Of a stretch of 64,000 bases of DNA, positions 1 through 7,553 are shown one piece after another. This DNA is from Lachnoclostridium sp. An131 (GTDB lineage: Bacteria; Bacillota; Clostridia; Lachnospirales; Lachnospiraceae): NCBI RefSeq assembly GCF_002160825.1, contig NZ_NFLI01000012.1:62001-126000 (forward strand). The letters run 5' to 3'. The notes under the pieces were generated by a model. The model did no database searches. It was not told the DNA's origin and was given only the letters and a program-made list of their open reading frames with translations. The position numbers and the translations under genes are program-made. Position 1 is the first letter of the stretch; the number at the start of each line of letters is the position of its first letter.

Positions 1-29
1 CTCATACCTGTCACATTATATTGTTCCAT
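1..29 (-). CDS. copA: N-terminus of a heavy-metal (probably copper) P-type ATPase, cut by window edge
   Basis: Only about ten codons are present. An ATG reading leftwards from base 29 follows a strong ribosome site (GGAGGAG around 36-43) and encodes MEQYNVTGM. That is how the first heavy-metal-associated domain of CopA-type ATPases usually opens, just before its CxxC motif. It lies 38 bases downstream of csoR on the same strand, the normal csoR-copA order, so the two are probably co-transcribed and derepressed by Cu(I). A stand-alone copper chaperone (CopZ) with the same domain would start alike and cannot be excluded. Confidence 0.6.
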
Positions 30-67
30 AATCTCTCCTCCTCACTCCATGCAGTTTACCATATCAT

Positions 68-376
68 TTACCGCATCAGCTTCTGAAGCACCGCTACCAG
101 CTCGTCAATCGTCTCATCATTGCCATCCCGGATATCCTCTGCCACGCAGGTTCGGATATGATTGGCAAGCAAAACTTTATTAAAGCTGTTCAGCGCCGCG
201 TTGACCGCTGACACCTGTACCAGTATGTCCGGACAATAGCAGTCACTCTCCACCATTTTCCGGATTCCCCGCACCTGGCCCTCGATCCGGCTCAGGCGGT
301 TAATCAGATCCTTATATTCCTTCTCTGTACGCTCCTTCGTCTTGTGGGAGCAGCAGCATTCCTTTTGTTCTTCCAT
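68..376 (-). CDS. csoR: CsoR-family metal-sensing repressor
   Basis: A 102-residue all-helical DUF156 (CsoR/RcnR/FrmR) protein. It shows the family opening NRLSRIEGQVRGI and the Cu(I) ligand set: a Cys in SDCYCPD, then His and Cys four apart in NHIRTC. This C-H-C pattern favours a copper sensor over a nickel or formaldehyde sensor. CsoR proteins bind DNA without metal and release it on Cu(I) binding. A Cys cluster near the N-terminus (CCCSH) is an extra possible metal site. The ATG at 376 is preferred over an in-frame GTG at 385 because GAGGTGA lies just upstream of it. It is followed by the copA-like gene and preceded by a promoter with two matching operators. Confidence 0.88.
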   Translation of the reverse strand: MEEQKECCCSHKTKERTEKEYKDLINRLSRIEGQVRGIRKMVESDCYCPDILVQVSAVNAALNSFNKVLLANHIRTCVAEDIRDGNDETIDELVAVLQKLMR

Positions 377-499
377 ACCTGTCACCTCTTTTTTCCAGAA
401 TTCCCGCTGTGGGAGCCGCTGAATACTTCTGCCTGTACGTTCCGCTGCCGAATCGGCCGGTTCAACAGCATTTCACCGTATCATATTCCGCCGCTTCAA

Positions 500-516
500 A
501 TACGCCCCAGGGGTAT
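500..516. promoter_or_regulatory. Second CsoR-type operator
   Basis: ATACGCCCCAGGGGTAT matches ATACCC-N5-GGGTAT with one mismatch. Its centre is 36 bases from the centre of the operator in the promoter spacer, on the transcribed side of the csoR start site. A second tetramer could bind here. Confidence 0.6.
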
Positions 517-530
517 CTCTGTTTGAGCTC

Positions 531-559
531 ATTATATACCCCATCAGGGTATTTTGCAA
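531..559 (-). promoter_or_regulatory. csoR promoter with embedded CsoR operator
   Basis: Read on the minus strand: -35 TTGCAA (559-554), a 17-base spacer, -10 TATAAT (536-531). The spacer holds a perfect inverted repeat ATACCC-N5-GGGTAT (536-552), the form of known CsoR operators. Repressor bound here would cover the promoter core, implying autoregulation of csoR-copA. Confidence 0.75.
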
Positions 560-583
560 GAGGAAATTTTATCAATTCCATTG

Positions 584-612
584 TTTTCAGTACTGCCGTA
601 TAACGTTATAAT
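584..612 (+). promoter_or_regulatory. Probable promoter of the sigma/anti-sigma operon
   Basis: -35-like TTTTCA (584-589), 17 bases, -10 TATAAT (607-612), about 75 bases before the sigma-factor ATG. The -10 is perfect and the -35 weak. The bases between here and the csoR promoter hold nothing else I recognise. Confidence 0.45.
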
Positions 613-689
613 TTATACAGAGATTTTTCTTTTTCACGCAACCAGCGTCTGTTTTTGTCGGCTTTTAGTTATAGAAGGGGGAATTTTAT

Positions 690-1250
690 ATGGAAGACAG
701 CAAAATCATCGAACTGTACTGGCTGCGGGACGAATCTGCCATTCAGGCAACCAGCCGGAAATACGGACCCTATCTTTTTAAAATCGCATACAACATTCTG
801 ACCGATACCCAGGACAGCGAGGAGAGCGTCAATGACACCTATCTCAAAGCCTGGAATTCCATGCCGCCCCACAGACCAGGGCTTCTCCCGGCCTTCCTCG
901 GAAAAATCACCCGGGAGCTGTCCATTGACCGGCTTCGTTACCGGACTCGGAAAAAACGACTGGATTCAGGATACATGCTTGCCCTTTCCGAACTGAAGGA
1001 ATGCGTATCCGGCACTGATACGACGGAACAGCAGACATCAATGCTTTTACTTGCGGAATCTATCAGCTCCTATCTCCGCAGTCTGTCTCCGGAGGCGCGG
1101 AGTCTCTTTGTAGGGCGCTATTTTTATCTGGATTCCGTTCAGGAAGCGGCCGCTTATTGCGGAATGAGTATATCAAAAGCTAAAAGCCTGCTGCACCGGA
1201 CCCGCAAAGGACTGAAGGTACACCTGGAAAAGGAGGGATTTCACTTATGA
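690..1250 (+). CDS. ECF-type RNA polymerase sigma factor
   Basis: A 186-residue two-domain sigma-70 protein. Sigma region 2 spans about residues 22-95 (SEESVNDTYLKAWNSM, then FLGKITRELSIDRLR). Region 4 spans about 122-180, with the helix-turn-helix VQEAAAYCGMSISKAKSLLHR. It would direct RNA polymerase to a small regulon including, in most such systems, its own promoter. The ATG follows GAAGGGGG at good spacing. The stop overlaps the next start by 4 bases (ATGA), so the two are translationally coupled and the next gene is the likely anti-sigma factor. The inducing signal cannot be read from sequence. Confidence 0.88.
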   Translation: MEDSKIIELYWLRDESAIQATSRKYGPYLFKIAYNILTDTQDSEESVNDTYLKAWNSMPPHRPGLLPAFLGKITRELSIDRLRYRTRKKRLDSGYMLALSELKECVSGTDTTEQQTSMLLLAESISSYLRSLSPEARSLFVGRYFYLDSVQEAAAYCGMSISKAKSLLHRTRKGLKVHLEKEGFHL

Positions 1251-2578
1251 AAGCGGAAACCATTCTTGACTCTCTGAATTTTCTGGATGACGAAATCATT
1301 ATCGAAACTGACAGACTCCGCAAAGCTCCAAGACAGGTGCGCTCCAAACGGCCCTGGCTGAGATGGGGAGCCGCCGCGGCCTGCCTTCTGGCCGCCCTGT
1401 GGATGACCTCAAAGCTCTGGCCTGCCGCCCGCCTGGAGCCCTCCCCGGCTTTTCCGGACCCTTCCTCTGAGTCTGCAGACTCTGCTCCCGAGGGAAGCAC
1501 TCCCGAATCCTCAAACATCTCCGATCCCTCTCCCACGGAAGATGTTTCCGAGTCTTCCGGCCTTGCCCCGGAAGCAGGGCTTCCTGAGTTTTCAGATCCT
1601 TCGCCGGAAGCAGAACTGCCCGACCTCCCTGTCCTGACTGTCTCAGATATCTCGGCAGACGACATGGGATTTGAGGGACTTATGGCCTTCGATATCTCTG
1701 AGCTGACAAATGCCAATCCCTGGACGGAAGACGTTTCTCTTACAACGCTGCCCGTTTACCGAAACCACCAGAATTATGAAGAAAACTATTATCCGGTCGA
1801 CGTCGACTGGGAGCAGATGAATGAGCTTCTGCTGGAAACCGCAGGAAAGCTTGGCATGGATACCGGCTCTCTTAACATCGCAAAGGAATCTGGCTGGTCC
1901 AATTATTTGAAAACAGAACAAGACGGAACGGTCATCACAGTATGGTCCTCTATGGAAATTCAAATAAATTTTGAACCGGCCGTATCACTTCCTGAGCAAT
2001 ATCATTTTACTCACTATTCTACTTATGAAGAGCTCGCGCAGGCTGCTGAGTATTTGCTCTCTGCTTACAGCCATCTGCTCGCCCTGGACAATCCCCGCCT
2101 GAACATCAGCGGAGGCGGTTATGACATTTACCTCCGTCAGAGTTATGAGCCGGAGTTTTTCGAAGCCGGAAGCAGCCTGGAAGAGGAGATCATAAATTAT
2201 AATTTTTATCCCATCCGTTTATCCTGCGACGGCGCAGGACGACTGATGATCATCCGCATTTTCCGGCCCGATCTGTCAGGGAAAATCGGAGACTATCCTG
2301 TGATCACGGTTCAGGAGGCCGCCGCGCTTCTGGAAAGCGGAAACTACATTACCTCCGTCCCCTACAGCATTTCAGAAATGAAAGATGTAAAAAAGGTGGA
2401 GCTTGTGTACAAAACCGGAGATTACGAGACATATTACATGCCCTATTACCGGTTTTACGTGGAGCTTTCGGAAGAGGAACAGGAAAACGGCCTGAAGACC
2501 TACGGCTGTTATTATGTGCCTGCTGTAAACGGACGATACCTTGAGGTTGTACCTTCAGAAAGAGGCTTTTTTAACTAA
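1247..2578 (+). CDS. Membrane-anchored probable anti-sigma factor with large extracytoplasmic domain
   Basis: A 443-residue protein. About 38 cytoplasmic residues are followed by one membrane span near residues 39-57 (WGAAAACLLAALW). A low-complexity Ser/Glu/Pro linker follows at about 62-135, including an imperfect repeat around EAGLPEF and EAELPDLP. A long external domain without recognised family then continues to the end. The topology and the 4-base overlap with the ECF sigma gene indicate a regulator that holds the sigma factor at the membrane. The short N-terminal part lacks a visible zinc-type anti-sigma HxxxCxxC motif. The external domain presumably senses an envelope signal (inference). 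Confidence 0.65.
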   Translation: MKAETILDSLNFLDDEIIIETDRLRKAPRQVRSKRPWLRWGAAAACLLAALWMTSKLWPAARLEPSPAFPDPSSESADSAPEGSTPESSNISDPSPTEDVSESSGLAPEAGLPEFSDPSPEAELPDLPVLTVSDISADDMGFEGLMAFDISELTNANPWTEDVSLTTLPVYRNHQNYEENYYPVDVDWEQMNELLLETAGKLGMDTGSLNIAKESGWSNYLKTEQDGTVITVWSSMEIQINFEPAVSLPEQYHFTHYSTYEELAQAAEYLLSAYSHLLALDNPRLNISGGGYDIYLRQSYEPEFFEAGSSLEEEIINYNFYPIRLSCDGAGRLMIIRIFRPDLSGKIGDYPVITVQEAAALLESGNYITSVPYSISEMKDVKKVELVYKTGDYETYYMPYYRFYVELSEEEQENGLKTYGCYYVPAVNGRYLEVVPSERGFFN

Positions 2579-2743
2579 ACCTCCTGCCTCTCAATCCGCT
2601 TTTTCTGATAGAACGGCCTTGACGTACTCTAATTATTTTCTTATTCTAAAGGAAGATAAGCGAGAGGACGCGGTCTCAGAGATTCGAGTCCCAGAGATAC
2701 GGAACACACAAAAATTTGTACAGAACAGAAGGATGTGAGATTT

Positions 2744-2809
2744 ATGACCAAGCTTAACCAGGTACAGCTCCATGCAAAGCCAGTAATCTGCGGCGCCTGC
2801 ATGGAGTAG
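2744..2809 (+). CDS. Possible 21-residue peptide ORF overlapping a large hairpin
   Basis: ATG at 2744 preceded by GAAGGATGTGAG, encoding a 21-residue peptide ending VICGACME. Its second half lies inside a nested inverted repeat (2774-2841), and the stop codon falls in the loop. This looks like a leader peptide whose translation could change folding of the RNA in front of the next gene. It could also be chance. No family is recognised. Confidence 0.3.
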   Translation: MTKLNQVQLHAKPVICGACME

Positions 2810-2841
2810 TCATTGCCGCAGAAGCTTAATGCTGGCTTTGC
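2774..2841 (+). repeat. Nested inverted repeat (long RNA hairpin)
   Basis: Two perfect arms nested in one another. Outer: GCAAAGCCAG (2774-2783) with CTGGCTTTGC (2832-2841). Inner: TCTGCGGC (2787-2794) with GCCGCAGA (2815-2822). Together they form an 18-base-pair interrupted stem. There is no U-run after it, so it is not a simple terminator. It ends 33 bases before the start codon of the small regulator gene at 2874. Candidate attenuator or processing signal. Confidence 0.6.
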
Positions 2842-2873
2842 CGCCTGAAGATTATCTCAAGGAGGGAGCCCGC

Positions 2874-3143
2874 ATGAAATACATCAACGCAAAGGCGCTT
2901 CTTCCCGATGAGCTGGTCCGGGAGCTGCAGAGCTACATCCAGGGCGGATATATCTATGTCCCTGCGGATCCGGCGCATCACAGGCAATGGGGAGAAGCAT
3001 CCGGCTGCCGGCAGGCACTTAAACGGCGAAACCGGAAAATCACAGAGGAGTACCGGAAAGGCTCCTCCGTGAATGAGCTGGCCGAAAAGTACTGCCTGTC
3101 TGTACATGCCATCCGAAAAATCATATATCAGAAAACAGAATAA
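2874..3143 (+). CDS. Small DNA-binding protein, CD3324-like (Mor/HTH type)
   Basis: An 89-residue protein. The N-terminal part (MKYINAKALLPDEL, then a YIQGGYIYVP strand) and the C-terminal helix-turn-helix (GSSVNELAEKYCLSVHAIRKII) match the small CD3324-type regulators of Clostridia, related to the C-terminal part of Mor activators. The ATG at 2874 is chosen because AAGGAGGG lies 8 bases upstream; an in-frame ATG at 2829 has no such site. It is monocistronic, with a strong terminator after it. The target is unknown. Confidence 0.7.
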   Translation: MKYINAKALLPDELVRELQSYIQGGYIYVPADPAHHRQWGEASGCRQALKRRNRKITEEYRKGSSVNELAEKYCLSVHAIRKIIYQKTE

Positions 3144-3148
3144 CCATC

Positions 3149-3180
3149 AGGGGGCTGCGGCAGCGCAGCCCCCTGGTTTT
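3149..3180 (+). terminator. Rho-independent terminator
   Basis: Stem AGGGGGCTGC / GCAGCCCCCT (3149-3158 with 3165-3174), six-base loop, then GGTTTT. It lies six bases after the stop of the preceding gene. Confidence 0.85.
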
Positions 3181-3278
3181 ATAAAAAACAATTCGGTACC
3201 GACTGGTAGATAGAAAAACAGCTATGACAGCGGTATCATAAAGAGGAAACCACAAACACTCTGCAGGGAGGAAATCGT

Positions 3279-3850
3279 ATGTGTACCCGTTTTGTCTACC
3301 GCGGCAGCGATGTCATTACCGGCTTCAATTTTGACATCAGCCTTGCCAAATGGAACCATCAGGTCATAAAAGAAAAGGAACGTTTTTATATCGGCATCCT
3401 GCGCCCCGACGGAATCCGTCACTCCTATCACGGCGTGAATCAAAACGGGAACGCCGGAACGCTGCTATATGTCCATGGCAGCCCAGCTGGAGCGTACCTG
3501 GAATCTCCTGATTGCATGACAATAGCCGATCTGACAGAACAGTTCATCCAGGCGCAGATTACTTTTGACGCTGCTCTCTGATTACCAACTATTCTCTGCT
3601 TGCGCCGGAAAGTACCCGCCCCTTCCTGGTGCCAGGGGACAATCGCTGCGAGAGAGCCTCACAGCTGCTGAATGGATATGGAAACCACTTCACTGTTTCC
3701 GATGCATTCTCTGTTCTGCGCGCCGTGCGCCAGGAGGGCCCCTGGGCTACCAGGGTTTCCTTTGTATATTCCGCAAAGGAGCATACTGTATACTATGTGC
3801 AGAACAACCACTTTGATCAGATTTCCCAATATAAATTTCCCTGTGCCTGA
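3279..3850 (+). pseudogene. Broken linear amide C-N hydrolase (Ntn/choloylglycine-hydrolase-like)
   Basis: The reading frame begins MCTRFVYRG, with Cys at position 2, the N-terminal nucleophile of this Ntn family. It runs to FDAAL and stops at about 3581. The other half of the same protein resumes in another frame from about 3577: LITNYSLLAPESTRPF, then QEGPWATRVSF and HTVYYVQNNHFDQISQ, ending at 3850. The junction brings a mid-protein helix directly against a late strand. The likely cause is an out-of-frame deletion of the central segment, not a single-base sequencing error. A good ribosome site (GGGAGG) still precedes the ATG. The product, if made, would be about 100 residues and inactive. 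When intact, such enzymes cleave linear amides such as bile-salt conjugates, penicillin V or acyl-homoserine lactones; the substrate here is unknown. Confidence 0.75.
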
Positions 3851-3865
3851 GAGAAAGGAGAATCT

Positions 3866-4492
3866 ATGGAGCCGGAAAAGGTCTATCCCCGCGCAGGTGA
3901 TCCGGACACCGTATATCTGAAACATGTCGTCACTGACCCCGGCATCACAGTCGGTGATTTCACGATATATAACGATTTCGTCCGCGATCCACGCTATTTT
4001 GAAAAGAATAATGTTTTATACCACTATCCAGTCAATCAGGATAAGCTTGTGATTGGGAAATTCTGTTCCATCGCATGCGGAGCGAAATTCCTGTTTAACA
4101 GCGCAAATCACACGCAGCAGTCGCTTTCCTCCTACCCCTTCCCGATCTTTTATGACGAATGGATGCTGAACATTCAGAATGTGACATCCGCATGGGACAA
4201 TAAAGGGGATATCCGGATCGGAAATGATGTCTGGATTGGATATGAAGCCGTTATCATGGCCGGCGTTTCCATTGGAGATGGTGCGATTATCGGCGCCCGG
4301 GCCGTCGTCACCAGGGATGTGCCGCCTTACACCATCACAGGCGGTGTTCCTGCAAAAGCTATCCGCAAACGCTTTTCCGATGACGTGATATCAGAGCTTC
4401 TGAAGCTTCAATGGTGGAACTGGCCAGAAGAAAAAATCAGGCAGCACATCCCAGATATTCAATCCGGGCGGATAGACTGCCTGCTTTCCTGA
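3866..4492 (+). CDS. Hexapeptide-repeat acetyltransferase of the Vat/CatB type
   Basis: A 208-residue acyl-CoA-dependent acetyltransferase with a left-handed beta-helix. Hexapeptide repeats are seen around [15 protein letters not shown] and again at [22 protein letters not shown], followed by [17 protein letters not shown] and GGVPAK. The catalytic His is expected in SANHTQQ, within the loop typical of streptogramin A (Vat) and type B chloramphenicol acetyltransferases. In the cytoplasm such enzymes acetylate a hydroxyl of an antibiotic. Many chromosomal homologues have no proven drug substrate, so resistance should not be assumed. The start follows GAAAGGAG. It lies 15 bases after the broken hydrolase. 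Confidence 0.8.
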   Translation: MEPEKVYPRAGDPDTVYLKHVVTDPGITVGDFTIYNDFVRDPRYFEKNNVLYHYPVNQDKLVIGKFCSIACGAKFLFNSANHTQQSLSSYPFPIFYDEWMLNIQNVTSAWDNKGDIRIGNDVWIGYEAVIMAGVSIGDGAIIGARAVVTRDVPPYTITGGVPAKAIRKRFSDDVISELLKLQWWNWPEEKIRQHIPDIQSGRIDCLLS

Positions 4493-4528
4493 AAATTTCT
4501 GAAGAATGCAGGCGCAGTCGAAAAAGCA

Positions 4529-4554
4529 GGCGCGGGCAGAAATCTGCCCGCGCC
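4529..4554 (+). terminator. GC-rich hairpin after the acetyltransferase gene
   Basis: GGCGCGGGCAG / CTGCCCGCGCC with a four-base AAAT loop, 36 bases past the stop. There is no U-run directly behind it, so it may act together with the following smaller hairpin. Confidence 0.5.
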
Positions 4555-4565
4555 GTCTACAGCTG

Positions 4566-4587
4566 CAAAAGGGCTTCTTTGCCCTTT
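4566..4587. terminator. Small bidirectional hairpin between the acetyltransferase and SRP RNA genes
   Basis: AAAGGGC / GCCCTTT with a short loop. Transcripts from either side would meet this stem. On the minus strand it lies just past the SRP RNA 3' end and is followed by TTTT. Confidence 0.5.
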
Positions 4588-4613
4588 CTTATATCAATTT
4601 GGTTTATTTTAAA

Positions 4614-4878
4614 TCCGCGCATTCTGCTTTGAACCATGAACAGAGCCGTTACCTCTGCAGCCGGCTCGGCCCAGGCTGCCTCGCGGCACACAGGAGCTTC
4701 CGCTTAGGGCTGCTTCATTCCTGACCTGACCCGGTTCGCAGATTCCTGTTGCGCAAGACCCAGGCGTCAGTGCTGCTTACAGAGGGCTGCACAATGTTCA
4801 TTAAGTCCGGGGCAGAATATCACCCCTGCTGTAGCGGATTGCAGGTACAGGGCACCGCTAATTCCCCGGCTGCGCGGA
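4614..4878 (-). ncRNA. ffs: Signal recognition particle RNA, large (Alu-containing) type
   Basis: On the minus strand the conserved domain IV appears as GGTCAGGTCAGGAATGAAGC, the Ffh-binding loop. Upstream of it is the Alu-domain motif CCTGCAATCCGCTACAGCAG. The ends are placed where TCCGCGC at the 5' side pairs with GCGCGGA at the 3' side, giving about 265 nt. That is the size of Bacillus/Clostridia 6S-like SRP RNA and not of the short 4.5S form. The RNA assembles with Ffh to target nascent membrane and secreted proteins. End positions are approximate. Confidence 0.9.
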
Positions 4879-4908
4879 AATTTTATGACAAAATGAAACT
4901 GTTGTTAC

Positions 4909-4937
4909 AGTATATCCTGTTCCAAATTATTTGTCAA
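4909..4937 (-). promoter_or_regulatory. SRP RNA promoter
   Basis: Minus strand: -35 TTGACA (4937-4932), exactly 17 bases, -10 TATACT (4914-4909). It is near-consensus, as expected for an abundant RNA. The -35 overlaps the stop codon of tadA. Confidence 0.85.
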
Positions 4938-5419
4938 TATTTTTCTGCCGGCGGAGCTGCTTCCTTTTTCCGCCGGAGCTCTTTAAAAAATTCCGTCAGC
5001 ATCCTGCCGCATTCTTCTCCAAGGACCCCCCGCTCCACCTGAACCTGATGGTTAAACTCCGGCATTTCCAGAAGATTGAGCACGGAACCTGCGCATCCCG
5101 CTTTGGGATTCATGGCCCCTATCACAACACGTCCCATCCTGGCCTGCACGATAGCCCCAGCGCACATCTGGCAGGGCTCAAGCGTAATGTACATCGTACA
5201 ATCCTCGAGTCTCCAGTCTCCCGTTTTTTTGCTGGCTCTGCGGATTGCATTCAATTCTGCGTGGGAAAGCGTGTTCTTGTCCGTATTTCTGCGGTTATAG
5301 CCTCTCGCTATGATCTTATCGTTTTGCACAATCACACAGCCGATTGGTACTTCCATCAGCGCCCAGGCTTTTTTGGCCTGGCGCATCGCCTCTTTCATAT
5401 ATTTTTCATCTGCTGTCAT
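4934..5419 (-). CDS. tadA: tRNA-specific adenosine deaminase
   Basis: A 161-residue zinc deaminase. HAE (in LSHAELNAI) supplies the zinc ligand and proton shuttle, and PCQMC supplies the two Cys ligands. TadA converts A34 to inosine in tRNA-Arg(ACG) so that it reads CGU, CGC and CGA. Length is normal for the family. The last residues (KKEAAPPAEKY) are a low-complexity tail that overlaps the SRP RNA promoter. It is preceded by an uncharacterised gene 45 bases upstream and followed directly by the SRP RNA gene. The tadA-ffs neighbourhood is common in Firmicutes. Confidence 0.92.
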   Translation of the reverse strand: MTADEKYMKEAMRQAKKAWALMEVPIGCVIVQNDKIIARGYNRRNTDKNTLSHAELNAIRRASKKTGDWRLEDCTMYITLEPCQMCAGAIVQARMGRVVIGAMNPKAGCAGSVLNLLEMPEFNHQVQVERGVLGEECGRMLTEFFKELRRKKEAAPPAEKY

Positions 5420-5464
5420 TTCTGCTCTACCTTTTCCTCCGTGCCATTCTCCTGCCTGCCGCCG

Positions 5465-6565
5465 CTATTTCAGCAGCCGGCACCAATAGCCGAAATTTTC
5501 GCCCTGCCCATCAGGCCCCTTCATCACCTTAAATTCCTCAAATCCAAACATAGACGCAAGCATCTGCTCCTTCTCATTATAGATTCCCGGAACACCTATG
5601 TAATAGTCTACCTGCGACTCTGTCTGTCTCCGAAGCAGAAGAAGGTGGTGGTGCTGATAAAATCCATGGAGCAGAAAGCTGTTATTTCCCAATCCCCACT
5701 TATCCCTTGGAATCCGGGACAGCTCACGGTTTCCGAGACGAATTCCCAACAATACGCTCCCGCTTGCATCCTGGTAGCGGACGGCAGGAAAATGTGAAAT
5801 CAAGTACTCCCACTGCCTTCTCCTGGGATCCTCCGGCATGCCGGAAGCTCTTTCCGGCTGTCCTCTCTGCGAGCCCTGCTCTTCCAGACTTGGACGGACA
5901 GCTGCCATCTGGGCCGCCTGAATTGTCTGCTGTGTTTCCTGGACTATCTGCCGCTCTGTTTGGAATGCCTGCCTGTCCGTCTGAATCGTCTGGCGTTCTG
6001 CGCTTACTTCCGAAATTATCTCCGGAACATTTTTCCGAGAAGTCTCCGGACGCTCAAACGCTTCTCTTCCGTCCTCCTTTTTTCCAGGAGCTCCGGCATC
6101 CCGGTCCCCCCTTCTCCCTGTATGGGTTCCAATATTCTTTTCTGAATTTTCTTCCACACGAGCCAGCCTGGCAGACCTCTCAAGGGGTCTAAACCGCCCC
6201 ACATCCACCGGATAGTCGTCCCACTCCGCGGCAAACACACGGTTCTCCCCTTCTATATAGATTCCCCGGCTTTCGTCCAGGCTGAAGGCCCCCATCAGGC
6301 TGTCCGTCTCTGTGACGCCATTCCATTCAAGCGCCCCGTTCCGGCTTTCCAGCTCTCCCAGATACTGCCCTTCCAGCCGCTCCTTTCTCTGCGTAAAAAC
6401 ATAGACACGGTACGGCCTTTGCCTGTGTGCATAAAAGCCTTTCACATGAACCCAGATTTTACATTCGCCGCCCCGGGCGTTTACCTTTACGAAGCCAGTA
6501 TTTTCTCCCTTTTCTCCCTGATCATATCCGTAAATGTAGGAGACAAACCGTTTATAGTCAGACAA
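5465..6565 (-). CDS. Uncharacterised protein, DUF6128-like
   Basis: A 366-residue soluble protein of unknown function. An N-terminal domain (about 1-130) opens YKRFVSYIYGYDQGEK and contains FYAHRQRPYRVYVF and GIYIEGENRVFA. The middle (about 135-240) is low-complexity and Gln/Glu/Arg-rich, with repeated TIQT/AFQT/IVQET units that may form a coiled coil. The C-terminal domain (about 255-366) has SHFPAVRYQDASGSVLLGIRLG and FLLHGFYQHHHLLL. I associate this arrangement with a Lachnospiraceae family, tentatively DUF6128. The start is a TTG at 6565, five bases after GGGAGGG; no closer ATG fits. The role is unknown. Confidence 0.6.
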   Translation of the reverse strand: MSDYKRFVSYIYGYDQGEKGENTGFVKVNARGGECKIWVHVKGFYAHRQRPYRVYVFTQRKERLEGQYLGELESRNGALEWNGVTETDSLMGAFSLDESRGIYIEGENRVFAAEWDDYPVDVGRFRPLERSARLARVEENSEKNIGTHTGRRGDRDAGAPGKKEDGREAFERPETSRKNVPEIISEVSAERQTIQTDRQAFQTERQIVQETQQTIQAAQMAAVRPSLEEQGSQRGQPERASGMPEDPRRRQWEYLISHFPAVRYQDASGSVLLGIRLGNRELSRIPRDKWGLGNNSFLLHGFYQHHHLLLLRRQTESQVDYYIGVPGIYNEKEQMLASMFGFEEFKVMKGPDGQGENFGYWCRLLK

Positions 6566-6665
6566 AGAATCCCTCCCTTTCTCTTATTTACTAAGATATT
6601 CTATGCCTGACCTGTCCTCTTCATTCCAGAATCTTTTTATTCTTTTCCATCAGCCATCCGATTCT

Positions 6666-7553
6666 TTAAACCGAGGCGTCTGCTTTTTTTAACCGGTTGC
6701 TGAGCTCGGCAAACTGAGAAAGCTCCATCGTCTCTCCCCGCACTCCCGCGCCAAGCCCCATTTCCTCCAGGATCGCGGCTGTCCTTTCTTTGGGTATCCG
6801 AAGCTCGGGCGCATTACAAAGCCCGTTGACCAGTGTCTTTCTGCGCTGGTTAAAGGACGCCCGTATAATCTGAAACATCAGCTTTTCATCCTGTACCCGA
6901 ACCGGAGGCTTCTCATGCCTTGTGAGACGAATTACAGCCGAGCCCACCCGCGGGCGGGGCATAAAACAGTTCGGAGGCACATTCGCCACAAGCTCCGGCC
7001 TGGCATAATACTGAACCGCCAGTGATAACGCTCCGTAATCCTTGGAGCCCGGCCCCGTCTTCATTCGATCTGCCACTTCCTTCTGCACCATGATCGTAAT
7101 GCTGTCTACCGGAACATGATTTTCAAAAAGACCCATAATAATCGGCGTCGTGATATAATAAGGAAGATTAGCAACTATCTTGACCGGCTTTCCTCCGTTC
7201 TTCTCTTCCGCAAGCCTGGTCAGATCCACCTTCAGCACATCCTCGTGAATCACCGTCACATTATCATATCCGCTCAGAGTATCCTCCAGAATGGGAATCA
7301 GCGCATCGTCTATCTCTATCGCCGCCACTTCCCTGGCCGACGCAGCCAGATACTGGGTCAGTGTGCCGATGCCGGGACCTATCTCGATTACAAAATCATC
7401 CTCTGTTATTTCTGCAGACCGGATAATTTTTCCCAGCACATGCTCATCGATCAGAAAGTTCTGTCCAAACCTCTTTTGAAAGACAAATTTATATTTATTC
7501 AAAATCTCTATCGTATTCTTTGGGTTTCCCAGCGTCGGTACCGGTCTGCTCAT
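6666..7553 (-). CDS. rsmA: 16S rRNA dimethyladenosine transferase
   Basis: A 295-residue Rossmann-fold methyltransferase that dimethylates A1518 and A1519 of 16S rRNA. The SAM motif is VIEIGPGIGTLT, and the catalytic NLPYYI is at about residue 130. The C-terminal helical domain includes NQRRKTLVNGL. The N-terminus (KYKFVFQKRFGQNFLID) is typical of KsgA. The start overlaps the stop of tatD by 4 bases, the conserved tatD-rsmA order of Firmicutes; rnmV, often between them, is absent. Confidence 0.95.
   Translation of the reverse strand: MSRPVPTLGNPKNTIEILNKYKFVFQKRFGQNFLIDEHVLGKIIRSAEITEDDFVIEIGPGIGTLTQYLAASAREVAAIEIDDALIPILEDTLSGYDNVTVIHEDVLKVDLTRLAEEKNGGKPVKIVANLPYYITTPIIMGLFENHVPVDSITIMVQKEVADRMKTGPGSKDYGALSLAVQYYARPELVANVPPNCFMPRPRVGSAVIRLTRHEKPPVRVQDEKLMFQIIRASFNQRRKTLVNGLCNAPELRIPKERTAAILEEMGLGAGVRGETMELSQFAELSNRLKKADASV

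Noticed and set aside
3181-3278. TACC-N4-GGTA repeat before the broken hydrolase gene as a TetR-type operator
   Set aside because: Arms of four bases are too short to support a claim.
4931-5797. Long plus-strand open frame opposite tadA and the next gene
   Set aside because: It is antisense to two well-supported genes. Its codon use is skewed and its residue composition (many His, Ser, Pro, Arg) does not look like protein.
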